Shown one piece after another: positions 52,749-61,985 of a stretch of DNA of 64,000 nucleotides. A program made the translations under genes and the position numbers. The notes beneath the pieces were generated by a model, which saw only the letters and a list, made by a program, of their open reading frames with translations, made no database searches and was not told the DNA's origin. How positions within the stretch are numbered: position 1 is the stretch's first letter; every line of letters starts with the position of its first letter. The stretch spans positions 248,001 to 312,000 of the forward strand of contig NZ_CP028365.1 in NCBI RefSeq assembly GCF_003033925.1, written 5' to 3'. This DNA is from Tannerella serpentiformis (GTDB lineage Bacteria; Bacteroidota; Bacteroidia; Bacteroidales; Tannerellaceae).

Positions 52749-54767
52749 TCACTTGGCTTTGAGGGTGAAGTGGAAAGTGGTGCCACGCGACTCTTCGCTG
52801 TGGGCAGTGAGGCGGCCGCCGTTGCGCTCCACGAAGTGTTTGCAGACGACGAGTCCGAGGCCGCTGCCGGTCTCGCCCCGGGTGCCGCGCGTGGACTGCT
52901 CGCGGCCAGCGTCGAAGAGGGTGCGCAGCTTGTCGGCCGACATGCCCACGCCGTCGTCAGCGACGGAGACGGTGATCCATGCGCCGTCTTGCCGCGCGGA
53001 GATGGCGATGCGGCCCTCCGGGTGACTGAATTTGATGGCGTTCGTGAGCAGGTTGCGCAGGACGGTGGCGACCATGTTGCGATCGGCGTTGGCGCAGAGA
53101 TCGTCCGAGACGTCGACGGTGAGGCGGATGGACTTCGATTCGATGGGCATATGCATGAGCGAAACCTCGTCCTCGACTACACGGCTGAGCGAAAACGTAA
53201 CCGGGGTAAAGGGAATGCGGCCCGTCTGCACACGCGCCCAGTCGAGGAGGTTGTAGAGCAGCTCCACCTGTGCGTCGGCGGACTTGAGGAGCATGGCGTA
53301 GTAATGCGAGAGCGATTCGGCGTCCAGCTCTGCAGCGTCGTTCACGAGCGCTTGCAGGGCGTTGCGTTGGGCCAAGGCGGGGTTCTTGAGGTCGTGCGAG
53401 ATGATGGAGAAGAACTTGTCTTTCGTCGCATTCATCTCGTGCAGTTCGCGGTTGCGCCGACGTTGCAGGCGGATCAGCAACACGGCCAACACGAGCAGGA
53501 CGATGAGCACCGACCCGATCAGGACGGACGAGAAGAGGATGAGCTGCCGATTGGCCTCCACGGCCTCGTTGCGACGGTGCAGGCGGAAGACCTCCGCGTC
53601 GTTCTTCTCGCGTTCGTAGCGGATGCGATTTTGGACCACCTCTCGCTCGTCGCGCTGTCGAGCCATGCTGTCTCGACAATCTAAGCAACACGCCTGCCGA
53701 TCGGAAGCCGCGCGATAGTCACCCCGCCGACGGTAATACTCGGCCTGACAGTAATACGTTTCCTCCAAATGGCCGAAGGAATGCGCGCGGAGGGCCACGA
53801 CCTCCGTCTCGTCGAGCAGCCGACGCGCCGCCTCGAGGTCGTTCTTCTGTAGGTAAATCCAAGCCATCGATAGGGCAGCCCGCTGCCGATTCCACACCTC
53901 ACCTTCGCCCTGAAGAACTCGGTAGGCGGCGCGGTGGTGGACGAGCGCAGAGTCCATTTCGCCGCGTTTCATGAGCAGCTGTCCGATGTGATTGTGACAG
54001 ATAGCTATGCCCGTGGCCGATCCGCCGCGGATGTTGCGCTCCAGGGCGCGATTGTAGAAGACCAAGGCGGAGTCGTTCTGCTTGCGGTACTCGTAGATAC
54101 TACCCAGCGTGGAGTAGTTCATGGCCACGCCATTGTTGTTGCCCAGCTCCTCGTCCAGTACGATGGCGCGGCGGAAGAAGATCTCGGCCTCGTCGCCGTC
54201 ATTGAGGTATTTATAGACGTTGCCGAGGTTGTTGTAAAGGAAGGCACGCATACGTTTGCCCTCGGGCGAGTCGGCGCCAGAGAAGGTCTCCACACGGTGC
54301 AGCGCATCGTAGAGTCGGTCGGAAGCCTCGAAGAGGGCGCCCATGCGTCGATAGCCCGTGGCTGCCGTGTTTTGCAGCGCAGCCTCGAGGATCGTGTCGG
54401 GCGTGTCATGCAGCGCCTCAATCCCCGTCTGCACCACCTGCGCCGCCTCGGCAAACCGCTGCTTGTTCTGCAACGCCATCGCGGCCGCCCGACAAGCCAC
54501 GGCTACCGCCACACTGTCACCCGAGGCACGTGCTTCGCGAAGGGCCACCGGAAGCGAATCGACCGAGGTCCAGCGACGCGCATTGAATAGCGCCTCGAGC
54601 GAGTCTCGCCGTGCCGCCCGTTCCGCGGCCGTCGGTTCCTGCCGACGCTCCCCGCCGCGTTGGCAGCCCGTGGCCACGGCACCCACGATCAGGCACCATA
54701 GCACACCGAGCCACGCACGCTCCGTCGTCGTTCTTCGTCTACGTTCGATGGTGGTCATTCTATCCAT
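52749..54767 (-). CDS. TPR-containing sensor histidine kinase
   Basis: From 54767 the product has 672 residues. The N-terminal segment contains a hydrophobic stretch that ends in a lipobox-like ATGC (cysteine at about 35) after a run of arginines. A TPR domain follows (about 60-380, with YNNLGNVYKYLNDGDEAEIFFRRAI), then a membrane helix (about 425-448), a dimerisation domain with FFSIISHDLKNP (phospho-histidine) and an ATPase domain with NLLTNAIKF, DDGVGM and GSGLGLVVCKHF. There is no receiver domain. The sensed signal and the partner regulator are unknown. The frame is open 43 codons upstream of the chosen start. Confidence 0.88.
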   Translation of the reverse strand: MDRMTTIERRRRTTTERAWLGVLWCLIVGAVATGCQRGGERRQEPTAAERAARRDSLEALFNARRWTSVDSLPVALREARASGDSVAVAVACRAAAMALQNKQRFAEAAQVVQTGIEALHDTPDTILEAALQNTAATGYRRMGALFEASDRLYDALHRVETFSGADSPEGKRMRAFLYNNLGNVYKYLNDGDEAEIFFRRAIVLDEELGNNNGVAMNYSTLGSIYEYRKQNDSALVFYNRALERNIRGGSATGIAICHNHIGQLLMKRGEMDSALVHHRAAYRVLQGEGEVWNRQRAALSMAWIYLQKNDLEAARRLLDETEVVALRAHSFGHLEETYYCQAEYYRRRGDYRAASDRQACCLDCRDSMARQRDEREVVQNRIRYEREKNDAEVFRLHRRNEAVEANRQLILFSSVLIGSVLIVLLVLAVLLIRLQRRRNRELHEMNATKDKFFSIISHDLKNPALAQRNALQALVNDAAELDAESLSHYYAMLLKSADAQVELLYNLLDWARVQTGRIPFTPVTFSLSRVVEDEVSLMHMPIESKSIRLTVDVSDDLCANADRNMVATVLRNLLTNAIKFSHPEGRIAISARQDGAWITVSVADDGVGMSADKLRTLFDAGREQSTRGTRGETGSGLGLVVCKHFVERNGGRLTAHSEESRGTTFHFTLKAK

Positions 54768-54820
54768 TGACTCCGTCCGTCTTCTCACCTCTTCCGGCAA
54801 AACGCCGTTTGTCGCTTTCA

Positions 54821-54904
54821 GAAGCTGTTTGGAATTTATTAGGGTAGAAACAGGCCCCGGATAGACCAGAAATAGAAATGGGGGAGATTCGCCCAAACAG
54901 CTTC
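54821..54904. repeat. Perfect 12-bp inverted repeat spanning 84 bp
   Basis: GAAGCTGTTTGG (54821-54832) and CCAAACAGCTTC (54893-54904) are exact complements. No gene lies between them. The layout fits a very small MITE or a regulatory stem-loop in front of the kinase gene. I found no second full copy in the window. Confidence 0.5.
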
Positions 54905-55014
54905 ATAAAACAATCATCCAATACATTCAAACCAGCTTCTACATATGTCCGGGGGGGATGGCGCGTGCACCCCTCGATCGGGAGATCGCGGCCCATTCCG
55001 CTCTTCAAAAAGAA

Positions 55015-55046
55015 GCCCCGTCGGCTAAAAGCATGACCGACGAGGC
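55015..55046 (-). terminator. Terminator after tRNA-Arg(CCG)
   Basis: On the minus strand GCCTCGTCGG pairs with CCGACGGGGC (one wobble) and is followed by TTCTTTTTG. Confidence 0.78.
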
Positions 55047-55129
55047 TCCTCGAAAACACTATCTATACTATAACAATTACATCTTCATTCCTAATCTAAA
55101 GCGCCTCACGGCGAAGAATGTCGAAGTAG

Positions 55130-55203
55130 TGACCCCGGTGCGACTCAAACGCACGACCTTCAGAACCGGAATCTGACGCTCTATTCAACTAAGCTACGGG
55201 GCC
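55130..55203 (-). tRNA. tRNA-Arg, anticodon CCG
   Basis: The minus strand folds as a cloverleaf: acceptor GGCCCCG/CGGGGTC, D-arm GCTTAGTTGAATAGAGC, anticodon stem CAGA/TCTG with loop TTCCGGT (anticodon CCG, reading CGG), T-loop TTTGAGT and discriminator A. CCA is not encoded, in contrast to tRNA-Arg(TCT). Confidence 0.95.
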
Positions 55204-55215
55204 TCAATTGCGCCG

Positions 55216-55223
55216 CAAATATA
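55216..55223 (-). promoter_or_regulatory. -7 box (TATATTTG) for tRNA-Arg(CCG)
   Basis: The minus-strand TAnnTTTG match lies 13 bp before the tRNA. Confidence 0.72.
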
Positions 55224-55249
55224 GACGGCTGTTTTGAATTGCTCTAAGT

Positions 55250-55417
55250 CGACAGTGTAGGTCGGGGCTTTTCAAGTCTGAAAAGCCGAATCGACAGTGT
55301 AGGTCGGGGCTTTGCAAGTCTGAAATGCCGGATCGACAGTGTAGGTCGGCGTTTTTCAAGTCTGAAATGCCGAATCGACAGTGTAGGTCGAGGCTTTGCA
55401 GGATTGAGAAACGGCCT
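55250..55417. repeat. Array A11: 4 units of exactly 42 bp
   Basis: The 15-mer CGACagtgtagGTCG starts at 55250, 55292, 55334 and 55376. The rest of the unit carries a second dyad GGCTTTTCaagtctGAAAAGCC, which decays in later units. It lies between two divergent promoters (tRNA-Arg at 55223 and the TonB receptor at 55492). Confidence 0.88.
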
Positions 55418-55491
55418 CTAACCCGATCAGGGCTTCTTTCTCCCAACAACCCTCCTTAAAAATAGGGATTGTGGCGCCCTACACGGGCCGA

Positions 55492-55499
55492 TACTTTTG
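55492..55499 (+). promoter_or_regulatory. -7 box (TACTTTTG) for the TonB receptor operon
   Basis: The perfect match lies 31 bp before the ATG at 55530 and excludes the earlier in-frame start at 55497. Confidence 0.75.
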
Positions 55500-55529
55500 C
55501 CCCAAAAACAAGAAAGCACTGTACCCACT

Positions 55530-57935
55530 ATGGTAAACATCCTAAACACAATCCGCCTCGGTCGAGGCGTCCGCCTGTTTGGACTGGCCTTCATCCTCCT
55601 ACTGTCGTTCGTCTCTCTGTTTGCGCAACAGGACGGCACGGGCGTCTGTCAGGGCGGCGTCACTGACGCGGAGACACACAGGGCGCTCGAGGGCGTATTG
55701 GTGCGCGATGCCAGCGGCTATCATGGCGCCGTGACCGATGCCGAGGGGCGTTATAGCGTTGCGCTACCGGCCGGACGATTCAAGCTGACCTTTTCTTGCT
55801 TGGGCTACACCTCGCAAACACTGACGGTAACGGTCGGTCGAGCAGGCACAACGCAACTCGACGTGGCGCTGCGACCGGACGACAGTCAGCTGTCCGAAGT
55901 CGTCGTGACCAGCAAGAGCGCGGCGCAGCGCCTGCGTGAAGCTCCGTCGGCCGTGACCGTGGTCGATGCCTCGGCCCTGCGCTATCATATGGCAACGCTC
56001 AACGAGGTGCTCGACAAGACGGCCGGCGTGCACGTAGCGCGACAGGGCGGCATGGGCAGCATGGCGCGTATCCTGGTGCAGGGCCTCGACGGTAAGCGCA
56101 TCGGCGTCTTCGTCAACGGTGTACCCATGGGGAGTTCGGAGGAGTTTTCACTCGGATCCATCCCGCCCGACATGGTGCAGGAGGTGGAGATCTACAAAGG
56201 CATCGTGCCGGCTTACTTGGGGGGCGACGGACTGGGTGGGGCGGTAAACATCATCCTCAAGGACTTCCAAAACGATCACCTCGAGGCCGCGTATGGCATC
56301 GGGTCCTACCACACGCACACGGCCAACTTCCAAGCCAAGAAATACCTGCCCGCGGCCGGTCTGGCTGTCCGCGCGGGCGGCTCATTCGACTACTCCAAAA
56401 ACGACTATACCTTCAATTCCCCCTTCGAACTTGGGCGCATCATCCGCCGCGATCACGACGCCTATCGGCGCATAGCCGCTGAGGTGGGCGTCGCTTTTAC
56501 CCACCTGCCGCTCGACCACGCAGAGCTGTCCGTAGGCTACGAAAACCTCTACGACGAGATCCAAGGCGGGCTGATGAACGTGCAGAACAATATCCGGCAC
56601 GCCTTCTCGCGCTACAATTCCCTCAACATCTCCCAAGCGCTGTCCAAGCGACTCGCCGACGGCCGATTCTCGATCCTACTCAACGCTTCGCAGGGCTTGG
56701 CTGTGGCCAATCAGGTGGACACCTCGCATTACAGCTACGACTTCCTCGGCAATCGCTTTCTCAGCGCCTCTGTGCAAGGCGAGGTGGGTTCGCTGCCGAA
56801 CGATTCCCGCGATCGATACACGAACCTACAGGAGCGACTCAACGCCAACTATCGTTTCAACGAAGTCCACGCCCTGAACGCCAACATCACCCACCGATAC
56901 AACCGCAAACTACCCAAGGACGACTTGGCCGACAGCTATTCGCGCTTCCCCACCGGCGGCTACCCGAGTCAGTTACATGCAATCGTGGCCGGCCTGACGT
57001 ACGAGTTGCATCTGGCCGGTGGACGCTGGGTCAATGAGGCGGGGATTAAGCTGTTCTATTACCAATCGGAGGTCATGCCGTCGCCTGAGCGAGTGGTGCT
57101 ACAAGAAAAATTGACGGCCGCCAAGAATGCTCAGGCGGCACCGGGATGGAGTGAGGCCATCGCCTGGCACCCCAGCGAAGCACTGACCGTGAAAGCCTCC
57201 GTGCAATCGCTGCGCAGAATGCCCACAGCCGACGAGATGTTTGGCAACGGTGTGCTGATCTATCCCTCCTATATGCTCCGCCCCGAACAGAGCCTGAACA
57301 TGAACCTCGGGGTCGGATGGATCGTCCGTTCCGGGCGCTATCCGCACGCCCGCATCGAGGTCAATGCTTTCTACATGCATCTCACGGACATGATCAAAAT
57401 GATGTACGGCACCATGTATATGGCTTACGAAAACATTGGCCGAGCGCGTATCACGGGCGTGGAGGGCAGCGTGGATGCCGGCCTCTTCCCGTGGCTCGAC
57501 GTGAGGGGCAACGTGTCCTGGCAAGATGCACGCGATACGCGCCGCGACGCCGTCGGTGGCGGGTCTAACTTCCACTACAACTACCGCATCCCCAACACGC
57601 CCTACTTCTTCGGCAACTGCGACATCAACCTGCACGCCGACCACCTGCTGGGCCGCAGATCGCATTCGGCCCTGACCCTCGGCTTTGAGTTCACGCACCG
57701 ATTCAATTACAACTGGGAGGCTCCCGGCGATCGCAGCTCGATGGAGATCCCTTCGAAATACGAAGTGAACGTGGGCCTGCACCACGCCTTCACTCCTCAG
57801 TGGCAGCTCGGCCTGGAGGTGCGCAACCTCTTCGACCGCGAGAACTGGGGCGAATACCGTTACCCCTTAGAGAAGCGCACCCTGCACTTCAAAGTCAAAT
57901 ACACGCTTAACAAACTTAATACGATCAAGGAATGA
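55530..57935 (+). CDS. TonB-dependent receptor with carboxypeptidase-like N-terminal domain
   Basis: The 801-residue outer-membrane receptor has a signal peptide ending near SLFAQ, a CarboxypepD_reg-like domain (about 40-120), a TonB box region (SEVVVT), a plug (about 130-240, with VLVQGLDGKRIGVFVNGVPM) and a 22-strand barrel ending in the C-terminal LHFKVKYTLNKL. It should take up a ligand with TonB energy. The next gene is a DUF4374-type lipoprotein, as in XusAB siderophore systems of Bacteroides, so a siderophore or iron complex is the likely cargo by inference. No riboswitch is seen. Confidence 0.9.
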   Translation: MVNILNTIRLGRGVRLFGLAFILLLSFVSLFAQQDGTGVCQGGVTDAETHRALEGVLVRDASGYHGAVTDAEGRYSVALPAGRFKLTFSCLGYTSQTLTVTVGRAGTTQLDVALRPDDSQLSEVVVTSKSAAQRLREAPSAVTVVDASALRYHMATLNEVLDKTAGVHVARQGGMGSMARILVQGLDGKRIGVFVNGVPMGSSEEFSLGSIPPDMVQEVEIYKGIVPAYLGGDGLGGAVNIILKDFQNDHLEAAYGIGSYHTHTANFQAKKYLPAAGLAVRAGGSFDYSKNDYTFNSPFELGRIIRRDHDAYRRIAAEVGVAFTHLPLDHAELSVGYENLYDEIQGGLMNVQNNIRHAFSRYNSLNISQALSKRLADGRFSILLNASQGLAVANQVDTSHYSYDFLGNRFLSASVQGEVGSLPNDSRDRYTNLQERLNANYRFNEVHALNANITHRYNRKLPKDDLADSYSRFPTGGYPSQLHAIVAGLTYELHLAGGRWVNEAGIKLFYYQSEVMPSPERVVLQEKLTAAKNAQAAPGWSEAIAWHPSEALTVKASVQSLRRMPTADEMFGNGVLIYPSYMLRPEQSLNMNLGVGWIVRSGRYPHARIEVNAFYMHLTDMIKMMYGTMYMAYENIGRARITGVEGSVDAGLFPWLDVRGNVSWQDARDTRRDAVGGGSNFHYNYRIPNTPYFFGNCDINLHADHLLGRRSHSALTLGFEFTHRFNYNWEAPGDRSSMEIPSKYEVNVGLHHAFTPQWQLGLEVRNLFDRENWGEYRYPLEKRTLHFKVKYTLNKLNTIKE

Positions 57936-59203
57936 AAAAGAGCAATTTGTACGGCCTACTGCCCACCGTGGCGGCAGCCTTGGCCCTGATGTTATCCACA
58001 TCATGCGGCGAGAACGACACCCCAACGCCAAAGCCCGATCCCAAGCCCGGACCGAACCCTATGCCGGAGGAGGCGGTGCACCATTACGCCTTCGCGGCAA
58101 ACGTGGACAATGCGTTTTACATCACCACCTTCGAAGACTTCAAGGAGGGCCTGAAGACCGACTTCAAAGGTGCCATCAAGCTGGCGTCCGGGCACCTCTT
58201 CATAGAGAAGTTTGGCGACTACGTCTACATGCAGTCCGGCTCCATGTATGGACAGCAGGGCGAGCAGACGCTCTATAAGTACGCCCTGAGCAAGACGGGC
58301 CGCCTCTCGGAAAAACCCGTGGCACAGCTGGCCTTCCCCGGATCGCCCAACGTGGTGGAGATCATCTTCGCCAGCGAAACGAAGGCTTACGCCGTGACCA
58401 CCGGTAGCCGCGGACAGCTCATCGTCATCAACCCCTCCACCATGACGGTCGTCAAGGAGATCGACCTCTCCGCGTACGCCGAGGGCGACAACGACCCGGA
58501 CGGTGGCAATGGCATTGTGCGCGACGGCAAACTGTTCCTCCCCCTCAACCAAGCCAAATCGATGCAGGAGATCCTGCCCACAGCGGCGCAAATAGCCGTC
58601 ATCGACGTGGCCACGGACCGCGTGGAGAAGGTGATCAAGGACGAGCGCGCTACGAGCCTCGGCATGGTGGGCCACACCTGCCCCGTGACGGACGAGGCGG
58701 GCAACATCTACTTCTACACCGGCCCCCGGTCAGCCATGATGGCGCAGTTCATGCCCGGAAAGGGTTACAAGGACGGCCTGCTGCGTATCAAGAAGGGTGA
58801 GACCGACTTCGACAAGGATTTCTACATGAGCCTGCAAACCACTAACGGCGGCGAAGTGGGGTCGTACGGCTTGTATATGGCCTACGGCGGCAACGGCAAG
58901 ATCTACCTCATGCTCTACAAGCCGAGCCTCGTGACCGAGAAGGACGATCCGAACATGACCAAGAACCGCAGCTTCGTGCCCTACGAGGTGGACGTGCGCG
59001 CCAAGACGGGCCGCGTGCTGCCCATGCCCGCCACCGTGGCTTGGACCTCCAGCGCCATCATCCGCGTAGGCAACGCCATCTACTTTGGCGAGCAGACCAG
59101 CGAGGGCATCGGCTTCTATCGCTACGACATGACCACCGGCAAAGGCAGCAACAAACCCACCGTAGAGACCCCCTCGGGCGCTTACAAGGTGATCGCACTC
59201 TAA
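57932..59203 (+). CDS. DUF4374-type surface lipoprotein (XusB-like)
   Basis: The 423 residues start with a lipoprotein signal (lipobox STSC, cysteine at about 27), a Pro-rich linker (TPTPKPDPKPGPNPMPEE) and a beta-propeller-like body (repeats such as YKYALSKTGRLSEKP and IAVIDVATDRVEKVI). The start overlaps the receptor stop by four bases (ATGA), so the two proteins are coupled. By analogy with XusB of Bacteroides it may bind a siderophore at the cell surface and hand it to the receptor; that link is inference. Confidence 0.78.
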   Translation: MKKSNLYGLLPTVAAALALMLSTSCGENDTPTPKPDPKPGPNPMPEEAVHHYAFAANVDNAFYITTFEDFKEGLKTDFKGAIKLASGHLFIEKFGDYVYMQSGSMYGQQGEQTLYKYALSKTGRLSEKPVAQLAFPGSPNVVEIIFASETKAYAVTTGSRGQLIVINPSTMTVVKEIDLSAYAEGDNDPDGGNGIVRDGKLFLPLNQAKSMQEILPTAAQIAVIDVATDRVEKVIKDERATSLGMVGHTCPVTDEAGNIYFYTGPRSAMMAQFMPGKGYKDGLLRIKKGETDFDKDFYMSLQTTNGGEVGSYGLYMAYGGNGKIYLMLYKPSLVTEKDDPNMTKNRSFVPYEVDVRAKTGRVLPMPATVAWTSSAIIRVGNAIYFGEQTSEGIGFYRYDMTTGKGSNKPTVETPSGAYKVIAL

Positions 59204-59224
59204 GAGATAGGAGGCACACAGACA

Positions 59225-59626
59225 ATGACACGCATACAAAAGATCATCACGCTCTGGGGGCTGGTGCTGGCGGGATTCTTGGCGCACAACATAGCCGACC
59301 TGCTGCCCATCTTCTGGGCCGTGGACGTAGCCGTGGAGCATGCCGAAGAGGCGCCCGTGGGCATGATGGCCTTCATGGCTATCATCACCTACACACTGCC
59401 CGCTGTGGGTATCGCCACAACGATGTACGGCCGTGGCCGTGGCGCGGCGCTCGTGAACCTCATCCTGGCCGCCGTCATGGCGCTCTTCAATGTCCTGCAC
59501 GATGGCGGCGAACTCATCATGGCTTTCAACCCGGTGCAGGTGTTCGTTCTTCCATTCGTACTCTGCTTCAGCATCCTCTTAGCCGTGGAGTCGTTCAAAT
59601 GGTATAAAGAAATGGGCGCGGAGTGA
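59225..59626 (+). CDS. Small four-helix membrane protein
   Basis: This 133-residue protein has four predicted membrane helices (about 8-30, 45-66, 72-92 and 100-122) and a cytoplasmic-type C-terminus (WYKEMGAE). Charged or histidine residues occur near the helix borders (AVEHAEEAP, LHDGGEL). It lies 21 bp after the lipoprotein gene and ends the operon. Related operons encode a PepSY reductase here; this protein is not PepSY and I do not recognise it. Confidence 0.72.
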   Translation: MTRIQKIITLWGLVLAGFLAHNIADLLPIFWAVDVAVEHAEEAPVGMMAFMAIITYTLPAVGIATTMYGRGRGAALVNLILAAVMALFNVLHDGGELIMAFNPVQVFVLPFVLCFSILLAVESFKWYKEMGAE

Positions 59627-59665
59627 CGACGCCTCAGCTGCGACACCCGTCGCAAGCCTAACCTC

Positions 59666-59708
59666 AAGACCCTGTTCCCCCTCTGGCGGGAGCAGGGTCT
59701 TTGCTTTC
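59666..59708 (+). terminator. Terminator of the TonB receptor operon
   Basis: AAGACCCTG pairs with CAGGGTCTT, with the inner stem TCCC/GGGA, and is followed by TGCTTT. Confidence 0.82.
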
Positions 59709-59768
59709 CGCACGTATAAGACCCAAAATCGGTATTGCTTTAGAAGCAAAACCCGACCCCGATTGGAG

Positions 59769-60487
59769 CCAAACCAGGTGGTTTGATGCGAAACACACCC
59801 GCGATTGGGGTCAAACCAGGTGGTTTGATGCAAAACCGACCCCGATTGGAGCCAAACCAGGTGGTTTGAAGCAAAACCGACCCCGATTTAGGCCAAACCA
59901 GGTGGTTTGAAGCAAAACCCGACCCCGATTGGAGCCAAACCAGGTGGTTTGAAGCAAACCCGACCCCGATTTAGGCCAAACCAGGTGGTTTGATGCGAAA
60001 CACACCCGCGATTGGGGTCAAACCAGGTGGTTTGATGCAAAACCGACCCCGATTGGAGCCAAACCAGGTGGTTTGAAGCAAAACCCGACCCCGATTTGGG
60101 CCAAACCAATGGTTTGAAGCAAAACCCGACCCCGATTCGGGTCAAACCAGGTGGTTTGAAGCAAAACCCGACCCTGATTTAGGCCAAACCAATGGTTTGA
60201 AGCAAAACCCGACCCCGATTCGGGCCAAACCAATGGTTTGAAGCAAAACCCGACCCCGATTTAGGCCAAACCAATGGTTTGAAGCAAAACCCGACCCTGA
60301 TTTAGGCCAAACCAATGGTTTGAAGCAAAACCCGACCCTGATTCGGGCCAAACCAATGGTTTGAAGCAAAACCCGACCCCGATTCGGGCCAAACCAATGG
60401 TTTGAAGCAAAACCCGACCCCGATTCGGGCCAAACCAATGGTTTGAAGCAAAACCGCCCTCAGATTGGAGCCAAACCAATGGTTTGA
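59769..60487. repeat. Array A12: 18 units of 41-43 bp with two core types
   Basis: Cores start at 59769, 59812, 59853, 59894, 59936, 59977, 60019, 60060, 60101, 60143, 60184, 60225, 60266, 60308, 60349, 60390, 60431 and 60472. Nine (the first eight and the tenth) are CAAACCAggTGGTTTG; nine are CAAACCAaTGGTTTG, a perfect 7+1+7 dyad. The scaffold is AAGCAAAACCCGACCCCGAT with variants. The array lies between a terminator and the PhoH gene. Confidence 0.95.
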
Positions 60488-60657
60488 GACTTTCTATAGC
60501 TGTAGAAGGGGGAAAACGAGTGTTCTTTTTCGGACCAAAAACTGCGGCAAGACGAGACACGGGTCCCCGCCTTCGGCGAAAAGCCCCTTATTTCGCCCCC
60601 GATTCTCCGAGCCTCGGATAACCACCAACCATTCACCACACACACATCTTACTCGTT

Positions 60658-61983
60658 ATGAAAAAGAACTTCGTCTTAGACACCAACGTCATCCTGCACG
60701 ACTACAGTTGCATCGACCATTTCGAGGACAACGACATCTATCTGCCCATCACCGTGCTCGAGGAGCTGGACCGATTCAAGAAGGGCAGCGAACAGATCCA
60801 TTACAACGCCCGCGCCTTCGTCCGTCGGCTCGACGAACTGACCTCCAACGAGCTGCACCTGCGCGGCGCATCGCTCGGCCCGGGACGCGGCATGCTCTAC
60901 GTCGTCGTGGGCGACCATTACCAGAGGCGCGTGGCCAACTCCTTCCCCGAGCGTATCCCCGACCACCGCATCCTCTCCGCAGCCGTGACCGTGGCCGAGC
61001 GACATCCGGACATGCTCACCATCCTCGTCACCAAAGACATCAACATGCGTATGAAGGCCCGCGCACTGGGCATTCCGGTCGAGGATTATTTCACGGACAA
61101 GGTGACGGATTTCGTGCCCTTCAGTGAAAATGAGACCGTCTACGAGGGCATCGACCCGGAGCTTATCGACCGCCTCTACGCCACGCCCGAAGGTGTCGAG
61201 GCCGACCTTTTCGGGCTACCCAAACGCCCCGAACCGAACGCCTGCTTCATTCTCAAAAGCCACCGAAACTCTGTGCCCGCGCGCTATGTGCCCTTCACCG
61301 AGCGCTTCCACCGTGTGGACAAGGGCGCGGCCGTGGGCCTTGGCATCCGGCCCCGCAACGTGGAGCAGAGCTTCGCTTTCGAGGTGCTCAACGACCCGGA
61401 GGTGAAGCTCGTCGGTATCACCGGTCGCGCAGGCACGGGCAAGACGCTTCTGGCGCTGGCTTCGGCTCTCCGACAGATGGACGACTATAAGCAGATCCTC
61501 CTGGCGCGGCCCATCGTGGCGCTGGCCAACAAAGACATTGGCTACCTGCCCGGGTCGGGCAAAGACAAGGTGGCGCCTTACATGCAGCCGCTCTTCGACA
61601 ACCTTAACGTGATCCGTGCCCAACTCGCCCCCGGGTCGAAGGAGCTGCGCCGGCTGGATGAGCTCCAGAAGAGCGACCGGCTCGTGATCGAGGCGCTGGC
61701 CTTCATCCGCGGACGGAGTCTCTCGGAGACCTTCTGCATCGTCGACGAGGCGCAAAACCTGACGCCGCACGAGATCAAGACCATCATCACCCGCACCGGC
61801 GAGGGCACCAAAATGGTCTTCACCGGCGACATCGAGCAGATTGACTCGCCCTACCTCGACGCCCAGAGCAACGGTCTGGCTTACATGATCGATAAAATGC
61901 GTGGCGAGCGACTCTTTGCGCACGTGAATCTGGTCAAAGGCGAGCGTAGCGCCCTGGCCGAACTGGCTTCGGAGCGCCTCTGA
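60658..61983 (+). CDS. PIN-domain and PhoH-domain ATPase/RNase
   Basis: The 441-residue protein joins a PIN nuclease domain (1-150, with FVLDTNVILHDY and the acidic residues of LEELDRFK and DHRILSAA) to a PhoH P-loop ATPase (about 240-441, Walker A GRAGTGKTLL, Walker B FCIVDEAQNL, TKMVFTGDIEQID). Such PhoH2-type proteins act as RNA helicases with ribonuclease activity. It lies 25 codons past array A12 and two bases before the transporter gene. Confidence 0.93.
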   Translation: MKKNFVLDTNVILHDYSCIDHFEDNDIYLPITVLEELDRFKKGSEQIHYNARAFVRRLDELTSNELHLRGASLGPGRGMLYVVVGDHYQRRVANSFPERIPDHRILSAAVTVAERHPDMLTILVTKDINMRMKARALGIPVEDYFTDKVTDFVPFSENETVYEGIDPELIDRLYATPEGVEADLFGLPKRPEPNACFILKSHRNSVPARYVPFTERFHRVDKGAAVGLGIRPRNVEQSFAFEVLNDPEVKLVGITGRAGTGKTLLALASALRQMDDYKQILLARPIVALANKDIGYLPGSGKDKVAPYMQPLFDNLNVIRAQLAPGSKELRRLDELQKSDRLVIEALAFIRGRSLSETFCIVDEAQNLTPHEIKTIITRTGEGTKMVFTGDIEQIDSPYLDAQSNGLAYMIDKMRGERLFAHVNLVKGERSALAELASERL

Positions 61984-61985
61984 CG

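Noticed and set aside
59769-60487. Iteron-type replication origin or centromere at A12
   Set aside because: No replication initiator or partition gene is near, and the same layout recurs at twelve loci, so no single array can be called an origin on this evidence.
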